From Salinicola salarius (GTDB lineage: Bacteria; Pseudomonadota; Gammaproteobacteria; Pseudomonadales; Halomonadaceae): a stretch of DNA of 64,000 bases. Location of the stretch: NCBI RefSeq assembly GCF_002179555.1, contig NZ_NHOU01000001.1, positions 1 to 64,000 on the forward strand, in the 5' to 3' direction. The notes beneath the pieces are model-generated. The model searched no databases, was not told the DNA's origin, and saw only the letters and a program-made list of their open reading frames with translations. This document shows positions 36,680 to 45,066 of the stretch, piece after piece. The stretch's first letter is position 1; each line of letters opens with the position of its first letter. Made by a program: the position numbers and the translations under genes.

Positions 36680-37651
36680 CTAGCCTTCACCGCTGACGCT
36701 CAGCAGCAGCTTGCCGATATTGGCGTTGTCGGAAAGATGCTGCATGGCGGTTTCGGCTTCCTGAATCGACCAGGTGCTGGCAATCAGCGGCTTGATCTCG
36801 CCACTGCTCAGTTTGGGCCACACATGCGCGTGAAGCGCGTCGAGAATCCCGCCCTTGGCTTTCGCCGAGCGCGAGCGAAGTGTCGAGCCGATCAGGCGTT
36901 GACGCTTCATCAGCATGCGGCCCAGATTGACCTGTGCTTCCAGCCCACCCATCAGCCCGATCAGCACCAGACGCCCGTCAGGATTCAGGACCGCGAGATC
37001 CTGGGCGATGTAGTCGCCGCCTACCGGATCGAGAATCATGTCGGCGCCGCCCCACTCCTTGACCGCTTCGACGAAGCTGCCATCGTGCCGATTCCAGCCG
37101 GCATCGGCGCCAAGCCGGTAACAGGTTTCCAGCTTGTCGGCGCTGCCGGCGGTCACGAAACAGGGGTTGCCGAACACGCGGCAGAGCTGGATCGCCGCCG
37201 TGCCCACGCCGCTGGCGGCAGCGTGCAGCAGGACGCGCTGGCCGGTCTGAACCGCCCCTTCCATGTAGAGATTGAGCCAGGCGGTCGCGAAGACTTCCGG
37301 CAGCGCGGCGGCTTCACGTAGCCCCAGGCCCTGGGGGATGGGCAGAACCTGCGCTTCGTTGACCACGACCTGCTCGGCATAGCCGCCGCCGGCCAGCAGG
37401 GCGCAGACGCGGTCGCCCTTGCGAAAGCGCTCGACACCCCGGCCGACTTCGCTGATCGTGCCGCTGACTTCCAGCCCCGGAATCTCGGATTCGCCCGGCG
37501 GCGGTGGATAGTTGCCGCCACGCTGCATCAGGTCGGCGCGGTTCATTCCCGCCCAGGCCACATCGATCCGCACGTCGCTGGCGCCCAGCGGGCCGAGGTC
37601 GTCGTGTTCGCGCCAGATCATCCGTTTGTCTTCGATGGCGATGGCATGCAT
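36680..37651 (-). CDS. Zinc-independent quinone oxidoreductase (PIG3/QOR-type MDR)
   Basis: 323 residues. The GGNYPPPPGESEIPGLEVSG segment is diagnostic of the PIG3-type NAD(P)H quinone oxidoreductases; the nucleotide-binding loop is HAAASGVGTAAIQL (143-156). No zinc-ligand cysteines. It reduces quinones to semiquinones. ATG 37651 is placed 7 bases after AGGAGGATT; an in-frame TTG two codons earlier is possible. The LOG-family gene lies directly upstream. Confidence 0.9.
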   Translation of the reverse strand: MHAIAIEDKRMIWREHDDLGPLGASDVRIDVAWAGMNRADLMQRGGNYPPPPGESEIPGLEVSGTISEVGRGVERFRKGDRVCALLAGGGYAEQVVVNEAQVLPIPQGLGLREAAALPEVFATAWLNLYMEGAVQTGQRVLLHAAASGVGTAAIQLCRVFGNPCFVTAGSADKLETCYRLGADAGWNRHDGSFVEAVKEWGGADMILDPVGGDYIAQDLAVLNPDGRLVLIGLMGGLEAQVNLGRMLMKRQRLIGSTLRSRSAKAKGGILDALHAHVWPKLSSGEIKPLIASTWSIQEAETAMQHLSDNANIGKLLLSVSGEG

Positions 37652-37699
37652 TCCCAATCCTCCTTGACGGATACGTTACCGGTGCTCGAACCGCGTCGT

Positions 37700-38261
37700 T
37701 CAAGCGTCGTGATTTCTCAGTCTGGCATCTTCGGCCAAGGCGATCCAGCAGGGTTTCGATATCGGCCTCGGCGAACAGCGTGCGGCGGGTGGCGACATCG
37801 AGAAAGCCGTGTTCGACGGTAGTGTCGAGGAAGGTCAGCAGCGGCGAGTAGAAGTCGGCGACATTGAGCACGCCGATCGGTTTGTCGTGCAGGTCGAGGT
37901 AGCGCCAGGTCCAGATCTCGAACAGCTCCTCCAGCGTACCGATACCGCCGGGCAGGGCGATGAAGGCATCGGCATGCGCGGCCATGGCCGCCTTGCGTTC
38001 GTGCATGTTGTCGACCCGGATCAGCCGGGTCAGGCCATGGTGCGAGACTTCGCGCTGCACGAGATGTTCTGGCATCACGCCGATCACTTCACCGCCTTCG
38101 GCTAGGCAGGCGTTGGCCAGCCGGCCCATCAATCCGTTACGGGCGCCGCCATAGACCAGGCCCCAGCCGCGTCTGGCGATCGCCGCGCCGAGTGCGTCCG
38201 TCGCTTCGGCGAAACGGGGATCTTTGCCTTCACGCGAGCCCAGATAAACACAGATTTGCAC
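37700..38261 (-). CDS. LOG-family protein (TIGR00730) with apparent C-terminal frameshift
   Basis: A GTG start with AGGAG encodes a LOG-type Rossmann protein (cytokinin-activating phosphoribohydrolase-like; PPGN family) with GWGLVYGGARNGLMGRLA and ALPGGIGTLEELFEIWTW. After Arg174 (about 37740) the reading frame runs on without a stop to 37314, deep inside the quinone oxidoreductase gene. Skipping one base there restores LAEDARLRNHDA and a TGA at 37700-37702, a normal family length (186) and a normal gap to the next gene. So a one-base insertion, real or a sequencing error, is likely. The catalytic motif is intact. Confidence 0.75.
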
Positions 38262-38315
38262 GCTATCGCTCCTGGAAAACGAATGATGAAAGAGAGAACG
38301 GAGAATTCCCTGTGA

Positions 38316-38837
38316 TCACGGAATGCTGGCTGCGACGTCATGCTCTGCGTCGAGCCAGCGGCCGATGGCGTTGTCGCCGCAGAGATGGTGAGCGTACTGC
38401 GTATGCAGGCAGCGCACCTGATCCCAGTTGGTGATTCCGCCGACGCCGCGCTCGCGCATCAATTGCGAATAGCCGCGTTTTTCTACCGCTTCACGCTGCT
38501 CATCGGTCATGAAATCCCAGCGCTGTCTCACGTAATCGGCGTGGCTCTGGTGATAGCTTGCCAGCCATTCGGAGTCCTGCTGCAGTCGGGCTTCCAGTTC
38601 CTTGATCACGCCACTGGCCTCGAGTCGTGACAGCACCACCTTGAGACGCTCGCAAGAGAGCCAGTAGAGCGTCGGGAAGGGCGCGTCGTCGACGATCGGC
38701 GCCATGCGCAGGACCAGCGGCCGGCCGTGACTGTCGGTGGCGGCAACCGCTTCGAGACCTCGGGGCGGGCGGCCCAGCTGTTCGGTGATGATCGCCAGTT
38801 GGGCGTCAGTCGGTATCTGATTGGTGTGAATCACCAT
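38316..38837 (-). CDS. DUF501 domain-containing protein
   Basis: 173 residues. The DUF501 core is recognisable: QLGRPPRGLEAVAATD, PFPTLYWLSCERLKVVLSRL, then an EASGVIKELEARLQQD helix and SYHQSHADYVRQRWDFM. The family is common in actinobacteria and present in some gammaproteobacteria; function unknown. Here about 70 extra residues extend the C-terminus (MRERGVGGITNWDQVRCLHT). Its start overlaps the preceding small gene by 32 bases. Confidence 0.78.
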   Translation of the reverse strand: MVIHTNQIPTDAQLAIITEQLGRPPRGLEAVAATDSHGRPLVLRMAPIVDDAPFPTLYWLSCERLKVVLSRLEASGVIKELEARLQQDSEWLASYHQSHADYVRQRWDFMTDEQREAVEKRGYSQLMRERGVGGITNWDQVRCLHTQYAHHLCGDNAIGRWLDAEHDVAASIP

Positions 38838-39135
38838 GGGAGGAATCCAGTATGACTTTGTTGGAACGAGCCACGGCGCGATAGAAGGCCTGGCTCAGCT
38901 GCATCGGCGTGGGCGAGTAGAGATAGTCGCGCAGCAGGTAGTCGCGGGCGCGTTCGACCAGCACGGCGTGCAGTCGATTGAACGGCGCATCATAGTCGTA
39001 GGGATCGGGACCCGGCAAACGCAGATGCGGATAGTCGGCCAGGCGCTCCATGAAGTAGTGCTCCAGCACTCGCTCGATGGCACGATGGCGATCGAGATCG
39101 TCAGGATCGATCCACAGGTCGAAGTCTATCGACAT
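38806..39135 (-). CDS. Small acidic protein of unknown function
   Basis: 109 residues from ATG 39135, rich in Asp, Tyr and Arg, with no membrane segment or signal. I do not recognise the family. It is tucked between ybaK (9 bases upstream) and the DUF501 gene (32-base overlap), all on one strand, which supports it being real. An in-frame TTG at 39147, overlapping the ybaK stop, is an alternative start. Confidence 0.6.
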   Translation of the reverse strand: MSIDFDLWIDPDDLDRHRAIERVLEHYFMERLADYPHLRLPGPDPYDYDAPFNRLHAVLVERARDYLLRDYLYSPTPMQLSQAFYRAVARSNKVILDSSHGDSHQSDTD

Positions 39136-39143
39136 GCGAAAGG

Positions 39144-39632
39144 TCAACCGCGCCGGGCCAGGGCCGCAGTGCGAGCTGCGGTCAGGGCGATCAGGTCGCT
39201 CGGCGCCAGCGACAGTTCGAGGCCGCGCCGGCCCCCGCTGACGTGCATCGTCTCCATGGCCGTGGCGCTCTCGTCGATGAAGGTCGGCAGACGTTTCTTC
39301 TGACCCAACGGGCTGATGCCGCCGACCAGATAGCCGGTGGTGCGCTCGGCCACCGGGGCCTCCGCCATGCGCGCCTTGCGTGAGCCGGCGGCCTTGGCCA
39401 GCGCCTTGAGATCCAGCGTGGCGTCGACGGGCACCAGGGCGACCACCAGGCGCCCGTCGTCGAGCTGGGCGAGCAGTGTCTTGAACACGCTGGCAGGCGG
39501 CAACGACAGCGCCTGGGCGGCATCGAGACCATAGGAGTTGTGGGAGGCCGCCTCCGATTCACTACCCAGTTCGTAGCTGGTGACCTCGTGGGCCACACCG
39601 CGTGATTCTAGCAGGCGGATCGCGGGCGTCAT
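39144..39632 (-). CDS. ybaK: Cys-tRNA(Pro)/Cys-tRNA(Cys) deacylase YbaK
   Basis: 162 residues of the YbaK/EbsC family, which clears cysteine misloaded on tRNA(Pro). Seen: SVFKTLLAQLDDGRLVVALV with the essential lysine, the KALAKAAGSRKARMAE helix, and YLVGGISPLGQKKRLPTFID. Length matches E. coli YbaK (159). ATG 39632 is set by homology. It is divergent from the HNH-like gene. Confidence 0.93.
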   Translation of the reverse strand: MTPAIRLLESRGVAHEVTSYELGSESEAASHNSYGLDAAQALSLPPASVFKTLLAQLDDGRLVVALVPVDATLDLKALAKAAGSRKARMAEAPVAERTTGYLVGGISPLGQKKRLPTFIDESATAMETMHVSGGRRGLELSLAPSDLIALTAARTAALARRG

Positions 39633-39717
39633 GGTGCGATTCCCGTTCCGGTCGAGACGGGTTGCGGAAAACCCGAAGGTGTTTCTAAGCTGACCACGCG
39701 ATGGAGACTCCTTGCCG

Positions 39718-40065
39718 ATGGTGACTGACGATGACATGGCGGGCTGCGAGGTGACCGAGCGTTGCGCGCTGTGCGAACGTGCCGCGCCGTTGACGCGTCA
39801 TCATCTCATCCCTAGAACGTTGCACCGCAAACCGCGCTATCGCAAGCGCCTTGGGCGCGATCTGATGCAGATGGCCATTCTCTGGGTCTGCCGACCGTGT
39901 CATTCCCACCTTCACCGGACATTGAGCGAGCGCGAGCTGGCCGATCATTATGCAAGTCGCGAAGCGCTGCTGTCGCATCCCGATATTCGCGCCTTTGCCG
40001 AGTGGCTGGCAACCAAGCCGGACGGCTTCGTTCCCAAGCGTCAGGCCAGGCGTCGTCGTTCCTGA
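39718..40065 (+). CDS. HNH-nuclease-like zinc protein
   Basis: 115 residues. A treble-clef pattern is visible: Cys16-Cys19 (CALC), His28-His29 (LTRHHLIPR), Cys58-Cys61 (CRPC) and His62/His64/His66 (HSHLH). This resembles small HNH endonuclease domains, with His28/His29 as candidate catalytic residues. No partner gene suggests restriction or phage function, so its role is unknown. Start ATG 39718 or TTG 39712. Confidence 0.65.
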   Translation: MVTDDDMAGCEVTERCALCERAAPLTRHHLIPRTLHRKPRYRKRLGRDLMQMAILWVCRPCHSHLHRTLSERELADHYASREALLSHPDIRAFAEWLATKPDGFVPKRQARRRRS

Positions 40066-40202
40066 AGCCTGCCTCAAACTTGTGCAATCGGTCAGGTTTT
40101 GAGAGAGATCTGAGTTGAAACAGTGCGTTATGAAAACGCCTCGATATACCGGCGTCTATGTTTCGTCGCGCGTCCATTGTTTTGTACACAAAAATAGTCG
40201 AC

Positions 40203-40218
40203 TGGCACGCCTTTTGCT
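40203..40218 (+). promoter_or_regulatory. Sigma-54 (RpoN) promoter before ompK
   Basis: TGGCACGCCTTTTGCT fits the -24/-12 consensus TGGCAC-N5-TTGC exactly; GG (40204-40205) and GC (40216-40217) are separated by the required 10 bases. It is 75 bases upstream of the porin start. The AT-rich TTTTGTACACAAAAA just before it could be part of an activator or IHF region. Confidence 0.75.
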
Positions 40219-40292
40219 CCTTCTGGTTCCGGGTCTTCAGGATCTCGAGTTCAAGCGCCAGAGAGCGACCCATGACATAGGAGCAGGGTGGG

Positions 40293-41078
40293 ATGAAAGG
40301 TTTGAGACAGAGCACGGTCGCCATCGGCGTGATTGCAGGAGCGGCCCTCGGTGTGGCTGGCGAGGCAGCGGCCGCTAGTCCGATTCTGTGGCAGGGCAAT
40401 AGCCTGACCTACTTGTACGGGCAGAATTTCGAAGTCGATCCGTCGACGCAGCAGACGGTAACTTTCGAGCATGCCAGTAGCTGGACGGTAGGGGATCTGT
40501 TCATTTTCGTCGACAAGATTTTCTACAACGGCGAAGAATCCGCCACCAATGGCAGCAATACTCTTTACGGCGAGTTCACGCCCCGGTTTTCGTTCAACAA
40601 GATCTTCGACCAGTCCTTCAAGCTGGGGCCGATCAGCGACGTGCTGCTGGCAGGCACCCGCGAGTTTGGCGAAGGAGATGTGGAAACGACGTTACTGGGC
40701 ATGGGGGTCGACCTGGCGATCCCCGGTTTCGACTACGCTCAGATCAATGTCTATCACCGCGACCCGGATGGAGATCGTGATGGCGATACCTGGCAGATCA
40801 CGCCGGTATGGTCGGTGACGATCCCGGCGGGAGAGTCGGACTTCCTGATCGATGGCTATATCGACTGGGTAGTAGATAACGACGATAGCTATCACGCCAA
40901 CCTGCATGTCAATCCACAGATCAAGTACGATCTCGGCAAGGCCATGCAGTGGGGGGAGAAGAAACTCTACGTCGGCTTCGAGTACGACTACTGGAGCAAC
41001 AAGTACGGCATCGAGAACAGCACGGCTTTCGATACCGATCAAAATACCGCGAGTCTTCTCGTCAAGTACAACCTCTGA
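40293..41078 (+). CDS. ompK: Tsx/OmpK-family nucleoside-type outer-membrane porin
   Basis: 261 residues. A signal peptide (about 28 residues, ending AAAAS) leads to a beta-barrel of the Tsx/OmpK family: WQGNSLTYLYGQNFEV, DLFIFVDKIFYNGE, FTPRFSFNKIF, INVYHRDPDGDRDGDTWQIT and a C-terminal SLLVKYNL ending in a residue typical of barrels. Tsx carries nucleosides; OmpK of vibrios is a phage receptor of the same family. AGGAG precedes the ATG. A sigma-54 promoter lies upstream, suggesting control by nitrogen or carbon source. Confidence 0.85.
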   Translation: MKGLRQSTVAIGVIAGAALGVAGEAAAASPILWQGNSLTYLYGQNFEVDPSTQQTVTFEHASSWTVGDLFIFVDKIFYNGEESATNGSNTLYGEFTPRFSFNKIFDQSFKLGPISDVLLAGTREFGEGDVETTLLGMGVDLAIPGFDYAQINVYHRDPDGDRDGDTWQITPVWSVTIPAGESDFLIDGYIDWVVDNDDSYHANLHVNPQIKYDLGKAMQWGEKKLYVGFEYDYWSNKYGIENSTAFDTDQNTASLLVKYNL

Positions 41079-41169
41079 TCCTCCGCCTGCTCGTGTCAGC
41101 GTGCGCTGCGGCCTGACACAGGCTGGTACGCAAACGGCTCGGGCCTTGGCATGGCTCGCGCCGGACGGG

Positions 41170-41625
41170 TCAGACCAGGCGCAGCCCACGATAGTCGTGC
41201 CACGCTTCGGCCAGCGGTGCCGCGAGGCGCTCGCGCAAGTGATCGGGCAGCGCGTCGCGCGCCGTCTCGAAGGCGTCGAAGTCTCGATTGTGCAGCCAGC
41301 AGTAAGCCCAGGCGCACGCCTCGTCGTCATCGCGGGGCAGGGGCCTGGCCGGCATCTGCACCAGCAGGAACAGCGCCGTTCTGGCGGCCCAGCGCGGTGG
41401 CGTAGCGTCACCGCTCCAGTGGGTCAGCGTGGCGCCGTCCGGTGTCGACTCCGGCTCTCCCAGTTTGGCGATGCGCGCCGTATCGGCCAGAATCAGGGCC
41501 AGACGGTCGGGATCGGCCTGCCCCAGCATCAGCCAGTGGCCGACCAGTTTCGAATTGCCGGCCAGCACCCGAGCGTAGAACGGTCGGGGAGAAGCGTTGT
41601 CAGGCACGTCAGGTCGCTCGCACAT
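41170..41625 (-). CDS. Hypothetical protein, Trp/Ala-rich
   Basis: 151 residues; no family recognised. It contains several Trp and Leu-rich stretches (HWLMLGQADPDRLALILADT; AARTALFLLVQMP) but no clear transmembrane helix or signal. It is divergent from the patB gene with only 35 bases between starts, which supports expression from a shared promoter region. The closing EAWHDYRGLRLV might be a useful search handle. Confidence 0.55.
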   Translation of the reverse strand: MCERPDVPDNASPRPFYARVLAGNSKLVGHWLMLGQADPDRLALILADTARIAKLGEPESTPDGATLTHWSGDATPPRWAARTALFLLVQMPARPLPRDDDEACAWAYCWLHNRDFDAFETARDALPDHLRERLAAPLAEAWHDYRGLRLV

Positions 41626-41660
41626 ATTTGTCCATCCATTTCGATGATGAGATCACTATC

Positions 41661-42818
41661 GTGAACTTCGATTTTGCCACGCGTATCGATCGCCGCCAGC
41701 ACGCCACCAAGAAGTGGCTGCAGTACGACGAGGACGTCCTACCCCTCTGGGTCGCCGATATGGATTTTCGCTCGCCGCCGGCGGTCATATCGGCGCTCGA
41801 GTCACGCGTCGCGCACGGTGTCTTCGGCTACGGTGACGTGTCCGCGGCACTGAAGCAAACCCTTTGCGACTGGAGCCGTGACCACTACGACTGGCAGATC
41901 GAGAAAGCGTGGCAGCTATGGGTGCCCGGCGTAGTGCCGGCGCTCAATCTGGCGGCGATGGCACTCAGCGAACCGGGGCAGGGCGTGCTCACCGCGACCC
42001 CGATCTATCCGCCGTTTCTGAGTATCGCCAGGAATATCGGACGTGAAGCACAGACGTTCGCGCTGGCCGACCCCGTTGCGCCTGGCGAACCCTGGCGGCT
42101 CGATCTCGAGGCGCTGGAAGCGGCGATCCAGCCCAACACGCGCGTATTGCTGTGGTGCCACCCGCACAACCCCACCGGGCGCGTGTGGAACGCCGAGGAG
42201 ATGAAGGGGCTGGCCGAGCTGGCGGTGCGTCACGACCTGATCGTGATTTCCGACGAGCTGCACTGCGATCTGATTCTCGATCCTTCGGTCTCTCATCGGC
42301 CGCTGGGTCAGCTGTGCCCGGAGCTGAAGGATCGTCTGATCACGCTGTGGGCACCCTCCAAGACGTTCAATATCGCGGGACTCTCCTCCGCCTGCGCCAT
42401 CATCGCCGACGACGATCTGCGCCAGAGATTCCAGTCTGCGGCTGCCGGCTTGCTGCCGAGCGTCAACGTGCTCGGCCTGAGCGCGTCGCAAGCCGCCTAC
42501 GCCGAGTGCGAGGAGTGGCGCCAGGCGCTGCTGAGTGAGCTGCGGGACAATCTGGCCCTGGTGGGAGCGCATGTCTCGCGCTGGCCGAACGTGGCCATGA
42601 CAGCACCGGAAGCGACCTACCTGGCCTGGCTGGATCTACGCCATAGCGCGTTGGCCGAGTCGCCGCAGCAGCGCTTGTTGGAAGAAGCACGCGTGGCGCT
42701 CTCCGATGGCGCCGACTTCGGCTGGCCCGGTTTCGTCAGGCTCAACTTCGGCATGCCGCGAAGCTGGCTCGAAGAGGCATTGATGAGGCTGGATCGGTTG
42801 CTTGCCGAGCCAGCCTGA
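41661..42818 (+). CDS. MalY/PatB-type PLP-dependent C-S lyase
   Basis: 385 residues from GTG 41661. Family features: LPLWVADMDFRSPPAVISAL, CHPHNPTGRVWN, ISDELHCDLIL and the PLP lysine in WAPSKTFNIAGLSSA. MalY/PatB enzymes cleave cystathionine and related thioethers (cystathionine beta-lyase activity) giving homocysteine or a thiol, pyruvate and ammonia. The start has only a weak site but matches the family N-terminus (MNFDFATRIDRR). A hairpin terminator follows. Confidence 0.9.
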   Translation: MNFDFATRIDRRQHATKKWLQYDEDVLPLWVADMDFRSPPAVISALESRVAHGVFGYGDVSAALKQTLCDWSRDHYDWQIEKAWQLWVPGVVPALNLAAMALSEPGQGVLTATPIYPPFLSIARNIGREAQTFALADPVAPGEPWRLDLEALEAAIQPNTRVLLWCHPHNPTGRVWNAEEMKGLAELAVRHDLIVISDELHCDLILDPSVSHRPLGQLCPELKDRLITLWAPSKTFNIAGLSSACAIIADDDLRQRFQSAAAGLLPSVNVLGLSASQAAYAECEEWRQALLSELRDNLALVGAHVSRWPNVAMTAPEATYLAWLDLRHSALAESPQQRLLEEARVALSDGADFGWPGFVRLNFGMPRSWLEEALMRLDRLLAEPA

Positions 42819-42822
42819 CGAA

Positions 42823-42857
42823 AACGCCCGGGCGAGCTTTCACTCGAGCCGGGCGTT
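42823..42857. terminator. Bidirectional hairpin terminator
   Basis: AACGCCCGG and CCGGGCGTT, with an inner CGAG/CTCG pair, form a stem between convergent patB and ybbN. Preceded by AAAA and followed by TTCC. Confidence 0.65.
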
Positions 42858-42883
42858 CCGGGTATTACGTGGATCGACGTCGA

Positions 42884-43819
42884 TCAGTAGAGCATGGCGA
42901 ACAGGCGACGGCGGTAGGTGACGGTCAGCGGGTGTTCGGCGCCCAGCGCATCGAAAACGCGCAGCAGCGTCTTGCGTGCCGCGTCCTCGCCGTAGGCGCG
43001 ATCCCGTTTCATGACAGCCAGTAGCGCTTCGAGTCCGGCTTCGTACTGGCCGTCGGCGATCTGGCGCATGGCACGCTGATACTGCGCCTCGCTGTCGTCA
43101 CGCTCGCCCAGGGCGTCGATATCGGCCTGGCTCAAGGCTTCCTCGCCGAACTCGATGCGTGCCCGCACGCCGCGAGCCTTGGCCGCATCGCGGTGTTCCG
43201 GCGGCAGATTGTCGAGGATCTGCTTGGCGTCAGCGGTGCGACCGGCGGCGACCTGCACCCCGGCCAGCTCGATCTGGTAATCGTAGTGCTCCGGATACTG
43301 CTGGATCAGTTCCTGATAGATCGCTTCGGCCGTCTCGGTGTCTCCGGAGGCAAGTGCCGTCTCGGCCATCTCTTCCGGGCTCTGCGAGGCGTTCGCCGGT
43401 GCCTCGAGATACTTGCCCAGCCACTCGCGAACCTGCTTTTCCGGTAGCGCGCCCTGGAACTGGTCGTAGAGCTGGCCCTGGGAAATCAGCTTGACGTCCG
43501 GCACCGAGCGTACCCCGAGCTGGGAGGCGATCTGCGGGAAGGCTTCGATGTCGAGCCGCGCCAGCACGAAGGCGCCAGCGTATTCCTGCGCCAGCTTCTC
43601 CAGCACCGGTTTCAAGTTCTTGCACGGCTCGCACCAGGATGCCCAGCTCTGCAGCAGCACCGGATGCTGCATCGAGCCCTCGAGCACGACCTGCTGGAAG
43701 TTCTCCAGCGTGACGTCGACGATGACGTCCTCCGGAGCAACGTTGTTGCCGGCGCCATTCTGGCCGCTTTCTTCCGGGCCGGTCAGCGGTTGTCCGGTGC
43801 GAGGATCGACGATAGCCAT
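42884..43819 (-). CDS. ybbN: Thioredoxin-like co-chaperone YbbN/CnoX
   Basis: 311 residues: an N-terminal thioredoxin domain (about 32-140) with SWASWCEPCKNLKP (Cys63, Cys66), then TPR-like helices (GDTETAEAIYQELIQQYPEH; QYEAGLEALLAVMKRDRAYG). E. coli CnoX is a chaperedoxin that protects proteins from hypochlorous acid and hands them to GroEL. In E. coli the first cysteine is replaced; here both are kept, so redox activity is likely. Start ATG 43819 fits AAGG. Confidence 0.92.
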   Translation of the reverse strand: MAIVDPRTGQPLTGPEESGQNGAGNNVAPEDVIVDVTLENFQQVVLEGSMQHPVLLQSWASWCEPCKNLKPVLEKLAQEYAGAFVLARLDIEAFPQIASQLGVRSVPDVKLISQGQLYDQFQGALPEKQVREWLGKYLEAPANASQSPEEMAETALASGDTETAEAIYQELIQQYPEHYDYQIELAGVQVAAGRTADAKQILDNLPPEHRDAAKARGVRARIEFGEEALSQADIDALGERDDSEAQYQRAMRQIADGQYEAGLEALLAVMKRDRAYGEDAARKTLLRVFDALGAEHPLTVTYRRRLFAMLY

Positions 43820-43921
43820 GTAAAAACCCTTGATGTTCGATTCGAGATTGATGAGTGTTATGTGGGCCATCGTACGCCGATTCAACCCGTCCCCCGACCC
43901 GAACGCCGGAATTCTCTGCCG

Positions 43922-44728
43922 ATGAACCTGTCCCGGATGCTGACTCGCACGTTCAAGTTCGTGCTGGCTGCCGTCACGCTGATTATCGTACTGCTGCTGG
44001 GGCCGGCTTATATGCTCGCTTCCCAGCAGGTGCCGATGTCCGCCAACTGGCAGGATGCGGATCGTTCTTCCAGTGGGCTGGCGCCGGATCCGGCGGAGGT
44101 GCGCGAGGCCGTCGTTCAGGTCTACGCGGCGCGAACCTTCGAGTGGCGCGGGGCGTTCGGCGTGCATACCTGGATCGCAACCAAGGCCGAAGATGCCAGC
44201 CGTTATCGCGTCTATCAGGTGATGAGCTGGCGTCGGCCCACGGTGGAGACCGGCTTTGCGCCGCCGGATCGCCAGTGGTATGGCAATTCGCCGACGCTAC
44301 TGGCCGAACTCCGGGGCGACAAGGCGGCGCGGGCGATCGACGAGATCGAGCGCGTCGTGCCCGACTACCCGTTTCCCGACCAATACCGGATCTGGCCCGG
44401 TCCCAACAGCAATACGTTCATTGCCTGGGTGGTGCGACAGGTGCCGGAACTCTCGGTGGACTTCCCGCCCAATGCGATCGGCAAGAACTACCTGCCGGGA
44501 GAGTTCGTCGCCAGAACGCCGACGCAGACCGGCTATCAACTGTCGCTGGGCGGCCTGTTCGGCGTCATGCTGGCCTGGGACGAAGGATTCGAACTCGACG
44601 TGCTGGGATTGACGGTCGGAGTCGACTGGCAGTCTCCCGCGCTCAAGCTGCCCGGCATCGGCCGAGTCGGCATGGCGCAACCGACCGGTAGCCACGGGGA
44701 AAGAGAGGTGGAGCAGGAAATTCCTTGA
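43922..44728 (+). CDS. DUF3750 domain-containing membrane-anchored protein
   Basis: 268 residues. An N-terminal membrane anchor (about 12-34, FKFVLAAVTLIIVLLLGPAY) precedes a periplasmic domain with YAARTFEWRGAFGVHTWIAT, VMSWRRPTVETGFAPPDRQW, DQYRIWPGPNSNTFIAWVVR and IGKNYLPGE, the DUF3750 core. Function unknown. It is divergent from ybbN. The 190 bases after it hold no gene that I can support. Confidence 0.82.
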   Translation: MNLSRMLTRTFKFVLAAVTLIIVLLLGPAYMLASQQVPMSANWQDADRSSSGLAPDPAEVREAVVQVYAARTFEWRGAFGVHTWIATKAEDASRYRVYQVMSWRRPTVETGFAPPDRQWYGNSPTLLAELRGDKAARAIDEIERVVPDYPFPDQYRIWPGPNSNTFIAWVVRQVPELSVDFPPNAIGKNYLPGEFVARTPTQTGYQLSLGGLFGVMLAWDEGFELDVLGLTVGVDWQSPALKLPGIGRVGMAQPTGSHGEREVEQEIP

Positions 44729-44920
44729 GGATCTGGCGATAAAACGAAACAGGACCCAGAGACCTGGGATAGCCCACATGCATAACGTGGCGGAACCGGT
44801 ATCTGCCCGAGGGTAATGAATGGGGCAAAATGGATAACGCAAAAACGGGTCGTGAGAGAAGCGGATAGAGCAAAAGGGAAAGAGGAAAGGCGGATAGCGT
44901 TTGACGGAAAAATAGAGGCC

Positions 44921-44952
44921 AAAAAAAACCGGCGCCTGGGGAAGGCACCGGT
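44921..44952 (-). terminator. Rho-independent terminator of the tRNA gene
   Basis: On the minus strand a stem ACCGGTGCC / GGCGCCGGT (one G-U pair), loop of seven, is followed by eight T. It begins 9 bases after the tRNA 3' end. Confidence 0.85.
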
Positions 44953-44961
44953 CAAATAATT

Positions 44962-45038
<77 letters not shown>

Positions 45039-45066
45039 TCAACTTGTGGCGTATTATACGTACGGA

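Noticed and set aside
37314-37699. Genuine LOG-oxidoreductase fusion or a novel LOG C-terminal domain
   Set aside because: The extension is the oxidoreductase gene read in another frame, rich in Arg and low-complexity, so a one-base frameshift explains it better.
44729-44955. Short minus-strand open frames between the DUF3750 gene and the tRNA
   Set aside because: They read through the tRNA terminator and its poly-T, lack ribosome sites and have no similarity that I recognise.
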